Counted from the stretch's first letter, positions 1 through 6,905 are shown. The stretch: DNA of 7,632 nt from JABMMZ01 sp044357345 (GCA_044357345.1 JBIKPR010000097.1:1-7632); one strand, 5' to 3'. The notes: generated from the letters alone by a model not told the origin. Translations and numbers: made by a program.

Positions 1-768
1 TTAGGAGCAGGAATGTTCTTGTTATACGACCAAGCGCACTATGCAGTAGCAGGTGAGCAAATGGAAGGTGGTCAATTATTGGCTTATTACAACCCAGAGA
101 CCTTCAAATCTAGTCCTGAAATTACCATCAGCGGTAACGACGAAGAGATAAAGAATGGCGACAAGTATCCTGTAAACTACGACAATACTGATTTTGGTAC
201 TGTGGTAAAAGGAAGCAACCTTGTTAGAACTTTTGAAATCAAAAACAACGCAGTAGGTGATTTGAAAATGAGCAGCATCAGCATCTCAGGTTTAAATGCT
301 TCTGAATTTGTATTAGAAGGTTTGCCTACTTTCCCATTAACTATTGCTTCTGGTTCAGTTCAAACAATCACTGTTAGATTCACTCCAAACAGTGCTGGAT
401 TGAAAACTGCAGTATTGAATGTAGTAAGCAACGACTTTGATGAGGCTACTTATAGCTTTAACATCCAAGGTTTAGCTAGTCTTTCAACTTCAATTGATCA
501 ATTGGCTAATGAGAATGGAATTAAGTTATATCCGAATCCAAGCAACTCAGCAGCTGTATTAAGTATGGAAATCAAAGAAGCTGGTTCAGTATCAGTTAAG
601 GTTTTCAACATCAATGGCCAAGAAGTAATGGAAGGATTTGAACAAACACTTGAATCAGGCAAACAATCAATTAAAATGAACACAGCAAACTTAAACGCAG
701 GTGTTTATTTAGTTGAAGTAAGCATAAACGGAAATATCAGTCGTCTGAAAATGACCGTAATGCATTAA
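1..768 (+). CDS. Secreted T9SS-sorted protein with choice-of-anchor-D (Ig-like) domain, 3' part only
   Basis: The frame is open from base 1 with no stop before the first ATG (13-15), and the protein begins mid-domain without a signal peptide, so the gene very probably starts before the window. Counting codons from base 1, about residues 38-159 form a beta-rich choice-of-anchor-D / ASPM-SPD-2-Hydin-like domain: a DFG..VVKGS..VRTFEIKN opening, then an ASEF segment, ITVRFTPNSAG, and a closing FNIQG. After a short linker, residues about 174-255 form a T9SS type A sorting domain with KLYPNPS, VKVFNINGQEV and LNAGVYLVEV, ending a few residues after a lysine-containing last strand. Such tails direct export across the outer membrane and cell-surface attachment or release. 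The activity of the missing N-terminal part cannot be judged; the visible start (FLLYDQAHYAVAGEQ) matches nothing I recognise. Transcription probably stops at the hairpin just downstream. Confidence 0.85.
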   Translation, partial: LGAGMFLLYDQAHYAVAGEQMEGGQLLAYYNPETFKSSPEITISGNDEEIKNGDKYPVNYDNTDFGTVVKGSNLVRTFEIKNNAVGDLKMSSISISGLNASEFVLEGLPTFPLTIASGSVQTITVRFTPNSAGLKTAVLNVVSNDFDEATYSFNIQGLASLSTSIDQLANENGIKLYPNPSNSAAVLSMEIKEAGSVSVKVFNINGQEVMEGFEQTLESGKQSIKMNTANLNAGVYLVEVSINGNISRLKMTVMH

Positions 769-787
769 TAATTTATATTTTTATAGT

Positions 788-826
788 AAGTCAGTGTGCT
801 TTTCATAGGCACACTGACTTTTTTTA
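788..826 (+). terminator. Rho-independent terminator after the T9SS protein gene
   Basis: A perfect 12-bp stem (788-799 pairs with 809-820) with a 9-base loop is followed by a run of seven T (819-825). It begins 19 bases after the stop codon at 766-768. The T run ends only 12 bases before the ATG of the next gene on the same strand. That leaves almost no room for a separate promoter between terminator and start codon. Confidence 0.9.
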
Positions 827-837
827 TTTAATGACAC

Positions 838-2745
838 ATGAAATTCAAATTTTTTACCATTTTTACTGCACTAATAGGTCTATTGTTCATTGGTGCTTTC
901 CGCAATGACGATGATTCCAATGTTTATAAATCAACCTATTCACATTTTTTAAATGTTTTTGAGAATTCTAGTGAACGCATGCAAGGGTATGCTAATTCAG
1001 CTGACGTGAATGAAGACAGCTTGAGGACTTTGATTCATCAAGCCCGTATGGATTTAAAGCCTCTTGATTTCTGGTTTCGATATGCAAATCCCATTGAATA
1101 CAAATTGATTAATGGACCTTTGCCTGTGGAATGGGAAACAGAAGTATTCGAAAAGTATGAAAAACCTTATAAACGAATTGGAAGCGGTCTCACCCTTGCA
1201 GAAATTGCCTTAAACGACAATGACACGCAAGGTGTAATCAAATATATTGGTTCCATTAATACGGCATTGAATCATTTTAAACCAGATTCAATGTTAGAAC
1301 TTTTCAAAACAGCAGATCACTTTGCCTTTTGCAACCGATTGTACATACTTAATTTATCTACTTTATACACCACTGGTTTTGAATGTCCTGATCAAGATCA
1401 AATCATACCTGAATTATTAAGTATGCTTAAAGGCGTAAGGACAATTTACACCGCTTACACAAATACCTATACAAATAATCCATTAAGTGGCGAATACTTA
1501 GACAAATATGATGCTTGTATTCGCTGGGTTGAAAACCAACCGATGAATCCGCAGTTGTTTGACCATTACACTTTTGTTTCTCAGTATGTTAATCAATTGT
1601 ACCATTTGCATGCAAATTGGATACTTAAGAATGGCTTTAGATCCAAAAGCATGCTTGATTACACAATCAATAAAGAATCACTGTCAATATTCGATAAAGA
1701 AATTTATAGAGGACAAAACACCAAAGGTATTTTCTTAAGGGTAAACAATCAAAACGATTTAACTAAAATTGAACAATTAGGTAGGCTTTTATTCAATGAT
1801 CCATTGTTATCAGGAAATGTTCAAAGAAGCTGTGCCTCCTGTCACAACCCTGAACAAGGTTTTACAGACACCACACAAGCCACGGCTTTAGCATTTAACT
1901 ATAAAGGCAAACTAAAACGCAATGCCCCGAGTTTGTTAAATTCAGAATACAACCACTTGATTATGCAAGATGGTAAACATTTAACGCTTCAAGAACAAGC
2001 ACTATCTGTTATTACCAACCCAGAAGAGATGAATTGTCCTGAATCATTAATCTTGAAGAGGGTTTTATCTTGTAAGACCTATAAGTTAATGTTGAGTGAT
2101 TTAAGTAAATTAACCCCTCAAGAACCCGCACCTTCAATAGCACATATATTGTCGGCTTTAACCTATTACTATTCTAAATTCAATGCTTCCAAATCATCGT
2201 TTGATGATGCTATGGAACTTAAATCAGATTTATCTCTAGAGGCAAAACGTGGGTTTAATCTTTTTATGTCCAAAGCCCAATGTGCAACTTGCCATTTTTT
2301 GCCAATTTTTAATGGGGTAAAGCCACCTTTTGTAGGTTCAGAATTTGAGGTTTTAGGAGTGCCCGATGACACTGCCTTTACAACATTTGGGGCAGACTCA
2401 GGCCGCTATTTAATCAACCCAAGTGTTGAAACGCTTTATGCATTCAGAACGGGAACATTGAAAAACATCAATAGAACTTCTCCATACATGCACAATGGGG
2501 TATATAAAACTTTGAGGGAGGTTCTGGTATTCTATAATGAGGGTGGAGGAAATGGAAGGGGATTAACTATTAGCAATCAAACCCTTTCCTCTGATAAATT
2601 AGAATTGACGGAGCAGGAAATTTCAGAAATCTTAGTTTTTATGAGCACATTGAATGAAAATTATACAACAGATAAGCGGCCTATTGAACTGCCAAAATCA
2701 AAACACAAACAATTTAACAATAGAGTTATAGGAGGAATATATTAA
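838..2745 (+). CDS. Periplasmic di-haem cytochrome c peroxidase with N-terminal imelysin-like helical domain
   Basis: Probably reduces hydrogen peroxide in the periplasm using electrons from a small c-type cytochrome (CcpA/MauG family). Residues 1-20 are a signal peptide with a hydrophobic core and no lipobox. Residues about 25-285 are a mostly helical region (FWFRYANPIEYKLINGPLP, then KPYKRIGSGLTLAE) resembling the imelysin-like N-terminal part of many Bacteroidota peroxidases of about 600 residues; that assignment is tentative. The peroxidase part covers about 305-615. It has haem site 1 CASCH at 332-336, preceded by LGRLLFNDPLLSGN; RNAPSLLN near 361-367; NPEEM at 394-398; haem site 2 CATCH at 482-486; and PYMHNG at 549-554 near the C-terminus. 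The usual FWDGR-type motif is replaced by MQDGK at 376-380. The ATG at 838 is the only one that yields the signal peptide; an ATG at 831 is out of frame. No Shine-Dalgarno or clear promoter precedes it. Its stop overlaps the next gene's start. Confidence 0.9.
   Translation: MKFKFFTIFTALIGLLFIGAFRNDDDSNVYKSTYSHFLNVFENSSERMQGYANSADVNEDSLRTLIHQARMDLKPLDFWFRYANPIEYKLINGPLPVEWETEVFEKYEKPYKRIGSGLTLAEIALNDNDTQGVIKYIGSINTALNHFKPDSMLELFKTADHFAFCNRLYILNLSTLYTTGFECPDQDQIIPELLSMLKGVRTIYTAYTNTYTNNPLSGEYLDKYDACIRWVENQPMNPQLFDHYTFVSQYVNQLYHLHANWILKNGFRSKSMLDYTINKESLSIFDKEIYRGQNTKGIFLRVNNQNDLTKIEQLGRLLFNDPLLSGNVQRSCASCHNPEQGFTDTTQATALAFNYKGKLKRNAPSLLNSEYNHLIMQDGKHLTLQEQALSVITNPEEMNCPESLILKRVLSCKTYKLMLSDLSKLTPQEPAPSIAHILSALTYYYSKFNASKSSFDDAMELKSDLSLEAKRGFNLFMSKAQCATCHFLPIFNGVKPPFVGSEFEVLGVPDDTAFTTFGADSGRYLINPSVETLYAFRTGTLKNINRTSPYMHNGVYKTLREVLVFYNEGGGNGRGLTISNQTLSSDKLELTEQEISEILVFMSTLNENYTTDKRPIELPKSKHKQFNNRVIGGIY
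2730..2735 (+). promoter_or_regulatory. Shine-Dalgarno AGGAGG for the small cytochrome gene
   Basis: AGGAGG lies nine bases before the ATG at 2745, inside the last codons of the peroxidase gene. It supports this start and, with the TAATG stop/start overlap, suggests translational coupling. Such a full site stands out because the other genes in this window, like most Bacteroidota genes, have none. Confidence 0.75.
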
Positions 2746-3098
2746 TGATAAGATACAGTTTACTTTTAATTTTAACCATTAGCGTTTTCAGTATGTGCGC
2801 TAATAAGAAGTCTGTTCAATTTGAGTTTCCAGAAGCAATGTCTGACACTTTAAAAAGTGCTAACCTAGCCAATGTAGAAAAAGGTTTAGCCTTATACAGA
2901 ATAAGCTGCGCTAAATGCCATACAGATACTGTAAAAGGTAAAGAACGGATACCAGATTTCACATCAGAACAACTGTCGAACTATGAGTTCAGGTTTGCAA
3001 ACAAAAAACATGAAAATAATTTGGGTGAAACACAATTAACCCAAGACGAATTGATTTTAATCAATATGTTTTTCAATTATAAGAAGAAGAACAAATAA
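2745..3098 (+). CDS. Small mono-haem c-type cytochrome, likely partner of the peroxidase
   Basis: A 117-residue exported protein. Residues 1 to about 18 are a hydrophobic signal segment ending in VFSMC; Cys18 could be lipidated, but Met at -1 is a poor lipobox, so a lipoprotein is only possible. One covalent haem site, CAKCH, lies at 55-59, preceded by the helix VEKGLALYRISC that is usual for class I cytochrome c. The C-terminal helix is LTQDELILINMFFNYK (97-112). The expected distal-Met loop is not obvious: the only Met after the haem site is Met108, inside the last helix, and His89 is the other candidate ligand. The gene overlaps the peroxidase stop by one base (TAATG) and has its own Shine-Dalgarno, so the two are surely co-expressed. 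An electron-donor role for the peroxidase is inferred from this pairing and from the family, not shown directly. Confidence 0.82.
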   Translation: MIRYSLLLILTISVFSMCANKKSVQFEFPEAMSDTLKSANLANVEKGLALYRISCAKCHTDTVKGKERIPDFTSEQLSNYEFRFANKKHENNLGETQLTQDELILINMFFNYKKKNK

Positions 3099-3109
3099 AT
3101 ATTGGGCAT

Positions 3110-3145
3110 AAAAAAATCCGATTAGTTATCTAATCGGATTTTTTT
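3110..3145. terminator. Bidirectional terminator between convergent operons
   Basis: A core stem of nine pairs (3117-3125 with 3130-3138) and a 4-base loop is flanked by seven A on the left (3110-3116) and seven T on the right (3139-3145), so the full stem can be 16 bp. It works as a hairpin plus U-tract on both strands. It lies between the cytochrome stop (3098) and the tsf stop (3163), so it should end both transcripts. Confidence 0.9.
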
Positions 3146-3162
3146 AATATTGTTTATTTTGA

Positions 3163-4008
3163 CTAAGCACCAAGAGCGATACGTTTGAAACTAAGGACTG
3201 TTAGTCCAGCTTCAGTATCAGCCAACATTTTTGCAATGGTTTTGCTGCTGTCTTTTACAAACTCTTGGTTTAAAAGCGTGTATTCTTTGTAGAATTTGGT
3301 CAATCTTCCTTGAGCAATTTTCTCAGCCATTTCAGCTGGTTTGCCTTCAGCGATTGCTTGTTCTTTCCCAACTTCAATTTCTCTTGCGATTGTGTCAGCT
3401 GGAACTTGAGCTTCATTTAAAGCAAGTGGGTTCATTGCAGCGATTTGCATTGCTGTATCTTTACCTGCGTTCATGTTAGCTTCAGAAGGAGCGTTGTTCA
3501 TTTCAACCAATACACCCATTCTGTTTCCAGCGTGGATATATGCGATTACGTTTTCACCGCTGATGATAGCGTATTTAGAAACGTCCATTTTTTCACCTGT
3601 TTTACCCATCTCGTCTAATAAGCGTTGCTCAAGAGTTAATGAACCGATAGTTAATGCTTTTAAAGCAGCAGCATCAGCTGGTTTGTGGGTAAGGGCTAGG
3701 TTAGCGATTTCGTTTGCAAATTTAACGAAGTCTTCGTTTTTGGCAACGAAGTCAGTTTCGCAATTCAATTCAACCACTATACCTGTTTTACGGTCTTCAG
3801 AAGTAAGAGCGATTACTGCACCTTCTTGAGCTGCTCTATCTGCTCTGTTTAAAGAGATTTTTTGACCTTTTTTTCTAAGGTTATCAATTGCTGCTTCAAA
3901 ATCACCATTGCTTTCTATTAGGGCTTTTTTACAGTCCATCATACCAGCACCGGTCATTTGACGCAATTTGTTTACATCTGTTGCACTAATTGTTGACATA
4001 CTACTCAT
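3163..4008 (-). CDS. tsf: Elongation factor Ts
   Basis: EF-Ts, the cytoplasmic guanine-nucleotide exchange factor that recycles EF-Tu from GDP to GTP. The N-terminal UBA-like domain is at about residues 5-50 (SATDVNKLRQMTGAGMMDCK). The EF-Tu-contacting motif TDFV is at 85-88, within NCETDFVAKNEDFVKF. A core dimerisation-type domain follows, and the end has LLNQEFVKD and TIAKML. At 281 residues it is full length. Two starts are close together: ATG at 4006-4008 (MSSMSTIS) and ATG at 3997-3999 (MSTISATDV). Family members usually begin near the second, and no ribosome site decides between them. It is the last gene of the rplM-rpsI-rpsB-tsf block, 21 bp after rpsB, and its stop is followed by the bidirectional terminator. 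There is no sign of damage. Confidence 0.97.
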   Translation of the reverse strand: MSSMSTISATDVNKLRQMTGAGMMDCKKALIESNGDFEAAIDNLRKKGQKISLNRADRAAQEGAVIALTSEDRKTGIVVELNCETDFVAKNEDFVKFANEIANLALTHKPADAAALKALTIGSLTLEQRLLDEMGKTGEKMDVSKYAIISGENVIAYIHAGNRMGVLVEMNNAPSEANMNAGKDTAMQIAAMNPLALNEAQVPADTIAREIEVGKEQAIAEGKPAEMAEKIAQGRLTKFYKEYTLLNQEFVKDSSKTIAKMLADTEAGLTVLSFKRIALGA

Positions 4009-4029
4009 GTTAAATGTTTTGAAAATTGA

Positions 4030-4782
4030 TTAAGCTTCAGCTGATGCTTCTTTTTCTGCTTTAGATTTCTCTATTTCAGCTGAATCTTTTTCTTTTTTAC
4101 GGTCTAATTGTCCTTCTTCGATTGCTCTAACAATTACATCAACGATTAATTTGATAGATTTTGAAGAGTCATCGTTACTAGGGATAGCGAAATCGATGTT
4201 TGTAGGATCGCTGTTGGTATCCACCATAGCAATGGTTGGGATATTCAATTTGATAGCTTCAGCTACAGCCAAGTGCTCTCTTTTAACGTCAACGATAAAT
4301 AGAGCAGAAGGAAGGCGAGACATATCAGCGATACCACCAAGCACTTTAGCTAATTTAGCTTTTTCGCGCTCTAGCATCAATTTTTCTTTTTTGTTGATGT
4401 TTGCATACGTGCCATCTGTAGACATTTTATCAATGGTCTGCATTTTTTTGATTGACTTACGTACGGTAGCAAAATTGGTTAACATACCACCTAACCATCT
4501 TTCGCAAGCGAAAGGCATGTTGGTTTGAGCAGCAGCTTCTTTAATGATTTCTTTGGCTTGTTTTTTGGTAGCTACAAATAGAATTTTGCGACCAGATTTA
4601 ACCATGTTTCTAACGGCTGAAGCAGCTTCATCCAATTTTACCGAGGTTTTGTTAAGGTCTATGATGTGAATTCCATCTTGCTCCATGAAAATGTACGGAG
4701 CCATCTTTGGATTCCATTTGCGGGTAAGGTGGCCAAAATGACAACCTGCTTCCAATAATTGTTCTTGTGATACTGAAGACAT
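4030..4782 (-). CDS. rpsB: 30S ribosomal protein S2
   Basis: Ribosomal protein S2, bound on the solvent side of the small subunit and needed for S1 docking and initiation. Diagnostic segments are LLEAGCHFGHLTRKWNPK (9-26), ERWLGGMLTNF (94-104), the coiled-coil hairpin around KKEKLMLEREKAKLAKVLGG (131-150), and VDTNSDPTNIDFAIPSNDD (187-205). At 250 residues it includes a charged Lys/Glu/Ala tail from about 227 (DRKKEKDSAEIEKSKAEKEA), of the type that varies between genera. It starts 12 bp after the rpsI stop and is followed 21 bp later by tsf, the pairing conserved in most bacteria. There is no Shine-Dalgarno, and I see no internal promoter in the gap, so expression should depend on the operon promoter upstream of rplM. 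Confidence 0.97.
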   Translation of the reverse strand: MSSVSQEQLLEAGCHFGHLTRKWNPKMAPYIFMEQDGIHIIDLNKTSVKLDEAASAVRNMVKSGRKILFVATKKQAKEIIKEAAAQTNMPFACERWLGGMLTNFATVRKSIKKMQTIDKMSTDGTYANINKKEKLMLEREKAKLAKVLGGIADMSRLPSALFIVDVKREHLAVAEAIKLNIPTIAMVDTNSDPTNIDFAIPSNDDSSKSIKLIVDVIVRAIEEGQLDRKKEKDSAEIEKSKAEKEASAEA

Positions 4783-4794
4783 TTGAATATAGTA

Positions 4795-5181
4795 TTAGCG
4801 TTTGCTGAATTGAAATCTTTTTCTTGCTTTCTTTTGACCAGGTTTCTTTCTTTCAACCATCCTGTCATCTCTAGTTAATAAACCTAGTGGTTTTAGAGCA
4901 ATACGGTTTTCTACGTTCAATTCGCAAAGTGATTTAGAAATGGCTAAGCGGATAGCTTCTGCTTGTCCTGTTACGCCACCGCCATCAACATTTACTTTGA
5001 TGTCTAATTTACCAACATTGTCAGTTACTTGCAATGGTTGAACCACTTTAAACTGATTTACCAATGTAGTGAAATATTGGTCGTATGGTTTGTTGTTGAT
5101 AAGAATATCACCATTGCCGGCTTTTACATAAATGCGGGCAACAGCTGTTTTTCTTCTTCCTGATGTGTTTGATACTTCCAT
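4795..5181 (-). CDS. rpsI: 30S ribosomal protein S9
   Basis: Ribosomal protein S9 of the small-subunit head; its basic C-terminal tail reaches the P-site tRNA. Signature SGRRKTAVARI is at residues 7-17, followed by VDGGGVTGQAEAIRLAISKSL in the middle, and the tail from about 105 reads DDRMVERKKPGQKKARKRF and ends in FSKR. Here SKR replaces the expected xKR end without loss of the terminal Lys-Arg. The 128-residue length is normal. It lies 16 bp after the rplM stop, the near-universal L13-S9 pairing, and 12 bp before rpsB. No separate promoter is visible. Confidence 0.97.
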   Translation of the reverse strand: MEVSNTSGRRKTAVARIYVKAGNGDILINNKPYDQYFTTLVNQFKVVQPLQVTDNVGKLDIKVNVDGGGVTGQAEAIRLAISKSLCELNVENRIALKPLGLLTRDDRMVERKKPGQKKARKRFQFSKR

Positions 5182-5197
5182 GAATGATCTGTATGGA

Positions 5198-5644
5198 TTA
5201 TTTTATCTTTAATTCTGTTGGTTGTTGAGCTGCGTGAGGATGTTGATCACTGTCGTAAACGAACAGGCTTCTATACATCTCAGCACCTAGCTTGTTTTTT
5301 GGCAACATGCCTTTAACCGCTTCCTCTATGAGAGCAATAGGTCTTTTGTTTACCAAGTCTGAAGCAGAGATTCTTTTCTGCCCACCTGGGTAACCAGAAT
5401 AGGTGATGTACTCTTTAGAGTTGATTTTGGTTCCGGATAATTTCACTTTTCCTGCATTCAACACAATAACGCAATCGCCATTGTCTGCATGAGGGGTGTA
5501 ATCTGTCTTATTTTTGCCGATTAAAGCAGAAGCGATTTGAGAAGCCAAACGGCCTAATACTTTTTCGCTCGCGTCAACTACATAAAATTTTTTGTTTATG
5601 CTTGTTTTGTTGGCGTAAATGGTTTTATAACTAATTGAATCCAC
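5198..5644 (-). CDS. rplM: 50S ribosomal protein L13
   Basis: Ribosomal protein L13, an early-assembly protein of the large subunit. Family segments are VDASEKVLGRLASQIA (23-38), YTPHADNGDCVIVLNA (49-64), TYSGYPGGQK (81-90), and the C-terminal region EEAVKGMLPKNKLG (107-120) with QHPHAAQQP (134-142). The 148-residue length is usual for the phylum. The start is GTG at 5642-5644: it gives MDSISYKT, matching the typical Bacteroidota N-terminus MDTLSYKT, and there is no in-frame ATG between it and the promoter. No Shine-Dalgarno is present. It is the first gene of the ribosomal operon, with a near-consensus promoter 32-63 bp upstream, which leaves a leader of only about 25 bases. Confidence 0.97.
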   Translation of the reverse strand: MDSISYKTIYANKTSINKKFYVVDASEKVLGRLASQIASALIGKNKTDYTPHADNGDCVIVLNAGKVKLSGTKINSKEYITYSGYPGGQKRISASDLVNKRPIALIEEAVKGMLPKNKLGAEMYRSLFVYDSDQHPHAAQQPTELKIK

Positions 5645-5675
5645 GACTTTGGGTGTTGATAAAAATTTGGGACGG

Positions 5676-5707
5676 CAAAATTAGATAATCATATTCGAAA
5701 TACCAAA
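5676..5707 (-). promoter_or_regulatory. Promoter of the rplM-rpsI-rpsB-tsf operon
   Basis: On the minus strand, TTTG (5707-5704) is separated by exactly 20 bases from TAATTTTG (5683-5676). This fits the Bacteroidota sigma-ABfr (RpoD-type) consensus TTTG/TTG - about 20 - TAnnTTTG. Transcription would begin around 5670, about 25 bases before the GTG of rplM. The site sits in the 86-bp gap behind the glycosyltransferase gene, so the ribosomal operon need not rely on read-through from it. The leader is too short for a sizeable ribosomal-protein-binding structure. Confidence 0.8.
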
Positions 5708-5730
5708 CACCTTTTGATTTTTTATTGTAA

Positions 5731-6858
5731 TTACCTTGAAAGGACATCGTAAACCTTTGATATTATTGGTGTTTGCGTTTTCCAATCATATTTCTCAAAA
5801 ACCGTTTTTTTGCCGTTTTTTGCCATAAGTTTACTTTTTTCGACATCCATGCGCATAGCAATGAGCACTTTTTTCAGTTCCTCGACATTAAAAGGGTCGA
5901 TACATACCCCGCAATTATTTTCCTCTACAACGGCTCTATAAAGCGGAAAATTTGAGGTAATTATTGGCAATCCGCAGCACATATATTCGAACAATTTTGT
6001 AGGGTAACTTTCAATAGAATTCTTCATTGGCCAAATCAGACAAATTCCTATGTCCATGTTTTTTGCCATTTTATATCCTTGATCTAGTGGCAAACGTCCA
6101 TAAAAATGGATTTGACTTTCTATTTCTTTATAATATTTTAAACCTTGGATTTTTTTATCCAAGTCAGAATACAACTCGCCGACGCAATGAAAATCTGCCC
6201 GTATACCTTCCTTGTTAAGTAAGTGTATTGATTCTAGGATTTGTAAAATGCCTCTATTCTCCAAGATAATACCTATGTAATAAAGGTTCAAAGTGTTCTT
6301 ATACTCTGTTTTTTCAAATGGGGTAAAGAATTCAGTATCGCAAAAATTCTGAACGGTTGAAATTTGCTTGCATTTGGTCATGTATCTTTTTTCATAAGAT
6401 CGCTCTGCCAAAAGTATATAAAACATCTTACAGGCAATGCTTTCAAAAAAGGCAAAAATTGAATAAACCAGTTTTTGCTTTTTTATCCATGGTTTGTCAA
6501 ACAAGTCTTCCGCAATATTTTCATGAATGTCTAAAATAACTTTTTTGCCAAGCAATTTTAAGAGTATGCCACAAGGGATTAATTCTGGATCGTGCAGATG
6601 GTAAATACGGGCATTGACCTTTATTGCTTTAAAAAACATTAGCAACCATCCAAATAGAATTCTGAATTTGCGGTTGTGGTAACGCTTAAAGGGAATAATA
6701 TGAACTTTGTCTTTTAACTCCTCTTTTGGATGCACTGCAATTAAGGTTACCGCATAGGTATGGCTTAAAAACCTACACATCCGATAAAAAATACGCGTAT
6801 CTAAGGCAAAATGAACCGAACTTAAATGACAGATTTTTATGGGTGTGTTTTCAGACAA
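5731..6858 (-). CDS. Family 4 glycosyltransferase (GT-B fold)
   Basis: Likely transfers a sugar from a nucleotide-sugar donor during surface polysaccharide or LPS/O-antigen synthesis; donor and acceptor cannot be read from the sequence. The open frame reaches a TTG at 6894; numbering from there, the conserved N-terminal strand is IKICHLSSVHFALDTRIFYR (19-38). Other segments are YHLHDPELIP (98-107), ILDIHEN (120-126), YIGIILENRGI (206-216), HFYGRLP (263-269), and the donor-binding motif SYPTKLFEYMCCGLPIITS (296-314) with its conserved Glu303. No methionine precedes the conserved strand. A promoter overlaps codons 1-11, so I place the start at the TTG 6858-6856 (codon 13); an ATA at 6840-6838 is the other possibility. 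No membrane segment or signal peptide is clear. It runs into the rplM operon with no hairpin terminator between. Confidence 0.85.
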   Translation of the reverse strand: MSENTPIKICHLSSVHFALDTRIFYRMCRFLSHTYAVTLIAVHPKEELKDKVHIIPFKRYHNRKFRILFGWLLMFFKAIKVNARIYHLHDPELIPCGILLKLLGKKVILDIHENIAEDLFDKPWIKKQKLVYSIFAFFESIACKMFYILLAERSYEKRYMTKCKQISTVQNFCDTEFFTPFEKTEYKNTLNLYYIGIILENRGILQILESIHLLNKEGIRADFHCVGELYSDLDKKIQGLKYYKEIESQIHFYGRLPLDQGYKMAKNMDIGICLIWPMKNSIESYPTKLFEYMCCGLPIITSNFPLYRAVVEENNCGVCIDPFNVEELKKVLIAMRMDVEKSKLMAKNGKKTVFEKYDWKTQTPIISKVYDVLSR

Positions 6859-6863
6859 GAGTG

Positions 6864-6894
6864 CAAAGGTAGGGAAGAGAGAAGCAAGAAGCAA
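6864..6894 (-). promoter_or_regulatory. Probable promoter of the glycosyltransferase gene
   Basis: On the minus strand TTG (6894-6892) is followed after exactly 20 bases by TACCTTTG (6871-6864), then C. This fits the phylum pattern and has the same 20-base spacing as the rplM promoter. Transcription would start around 6858, so the open frame upstream of that point would not be translated. The stretch between the two boxes is pyrimidine-rich. Confidence 0.6.
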
Positions 6895-6905
6895 GATTAC
6901 TGAAC

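Noticed and set aside
2785..2801. Lipoprotein signal (lipobox) in the small cytochrome
   Set aside because: Met directly before Cys18 does not fit the usual Gly/Ala/Ser; kept only as a possibility in the gene entry.
3473..3829. 118-codon plus-strand ORF opposite tsf
   Set aside because: It lies wholly antisense to a clear EF-Ts gene and has no family features; similar antisense frames at 3231-3479 and 4151-4528 were rejected for the same reason.
4659..4868. 69-codon minus-strand ORF across the rpsI/rpsB junction
   Set aside because: It overlaps two certain ribosomal genes in another frame and has no recognisable content.
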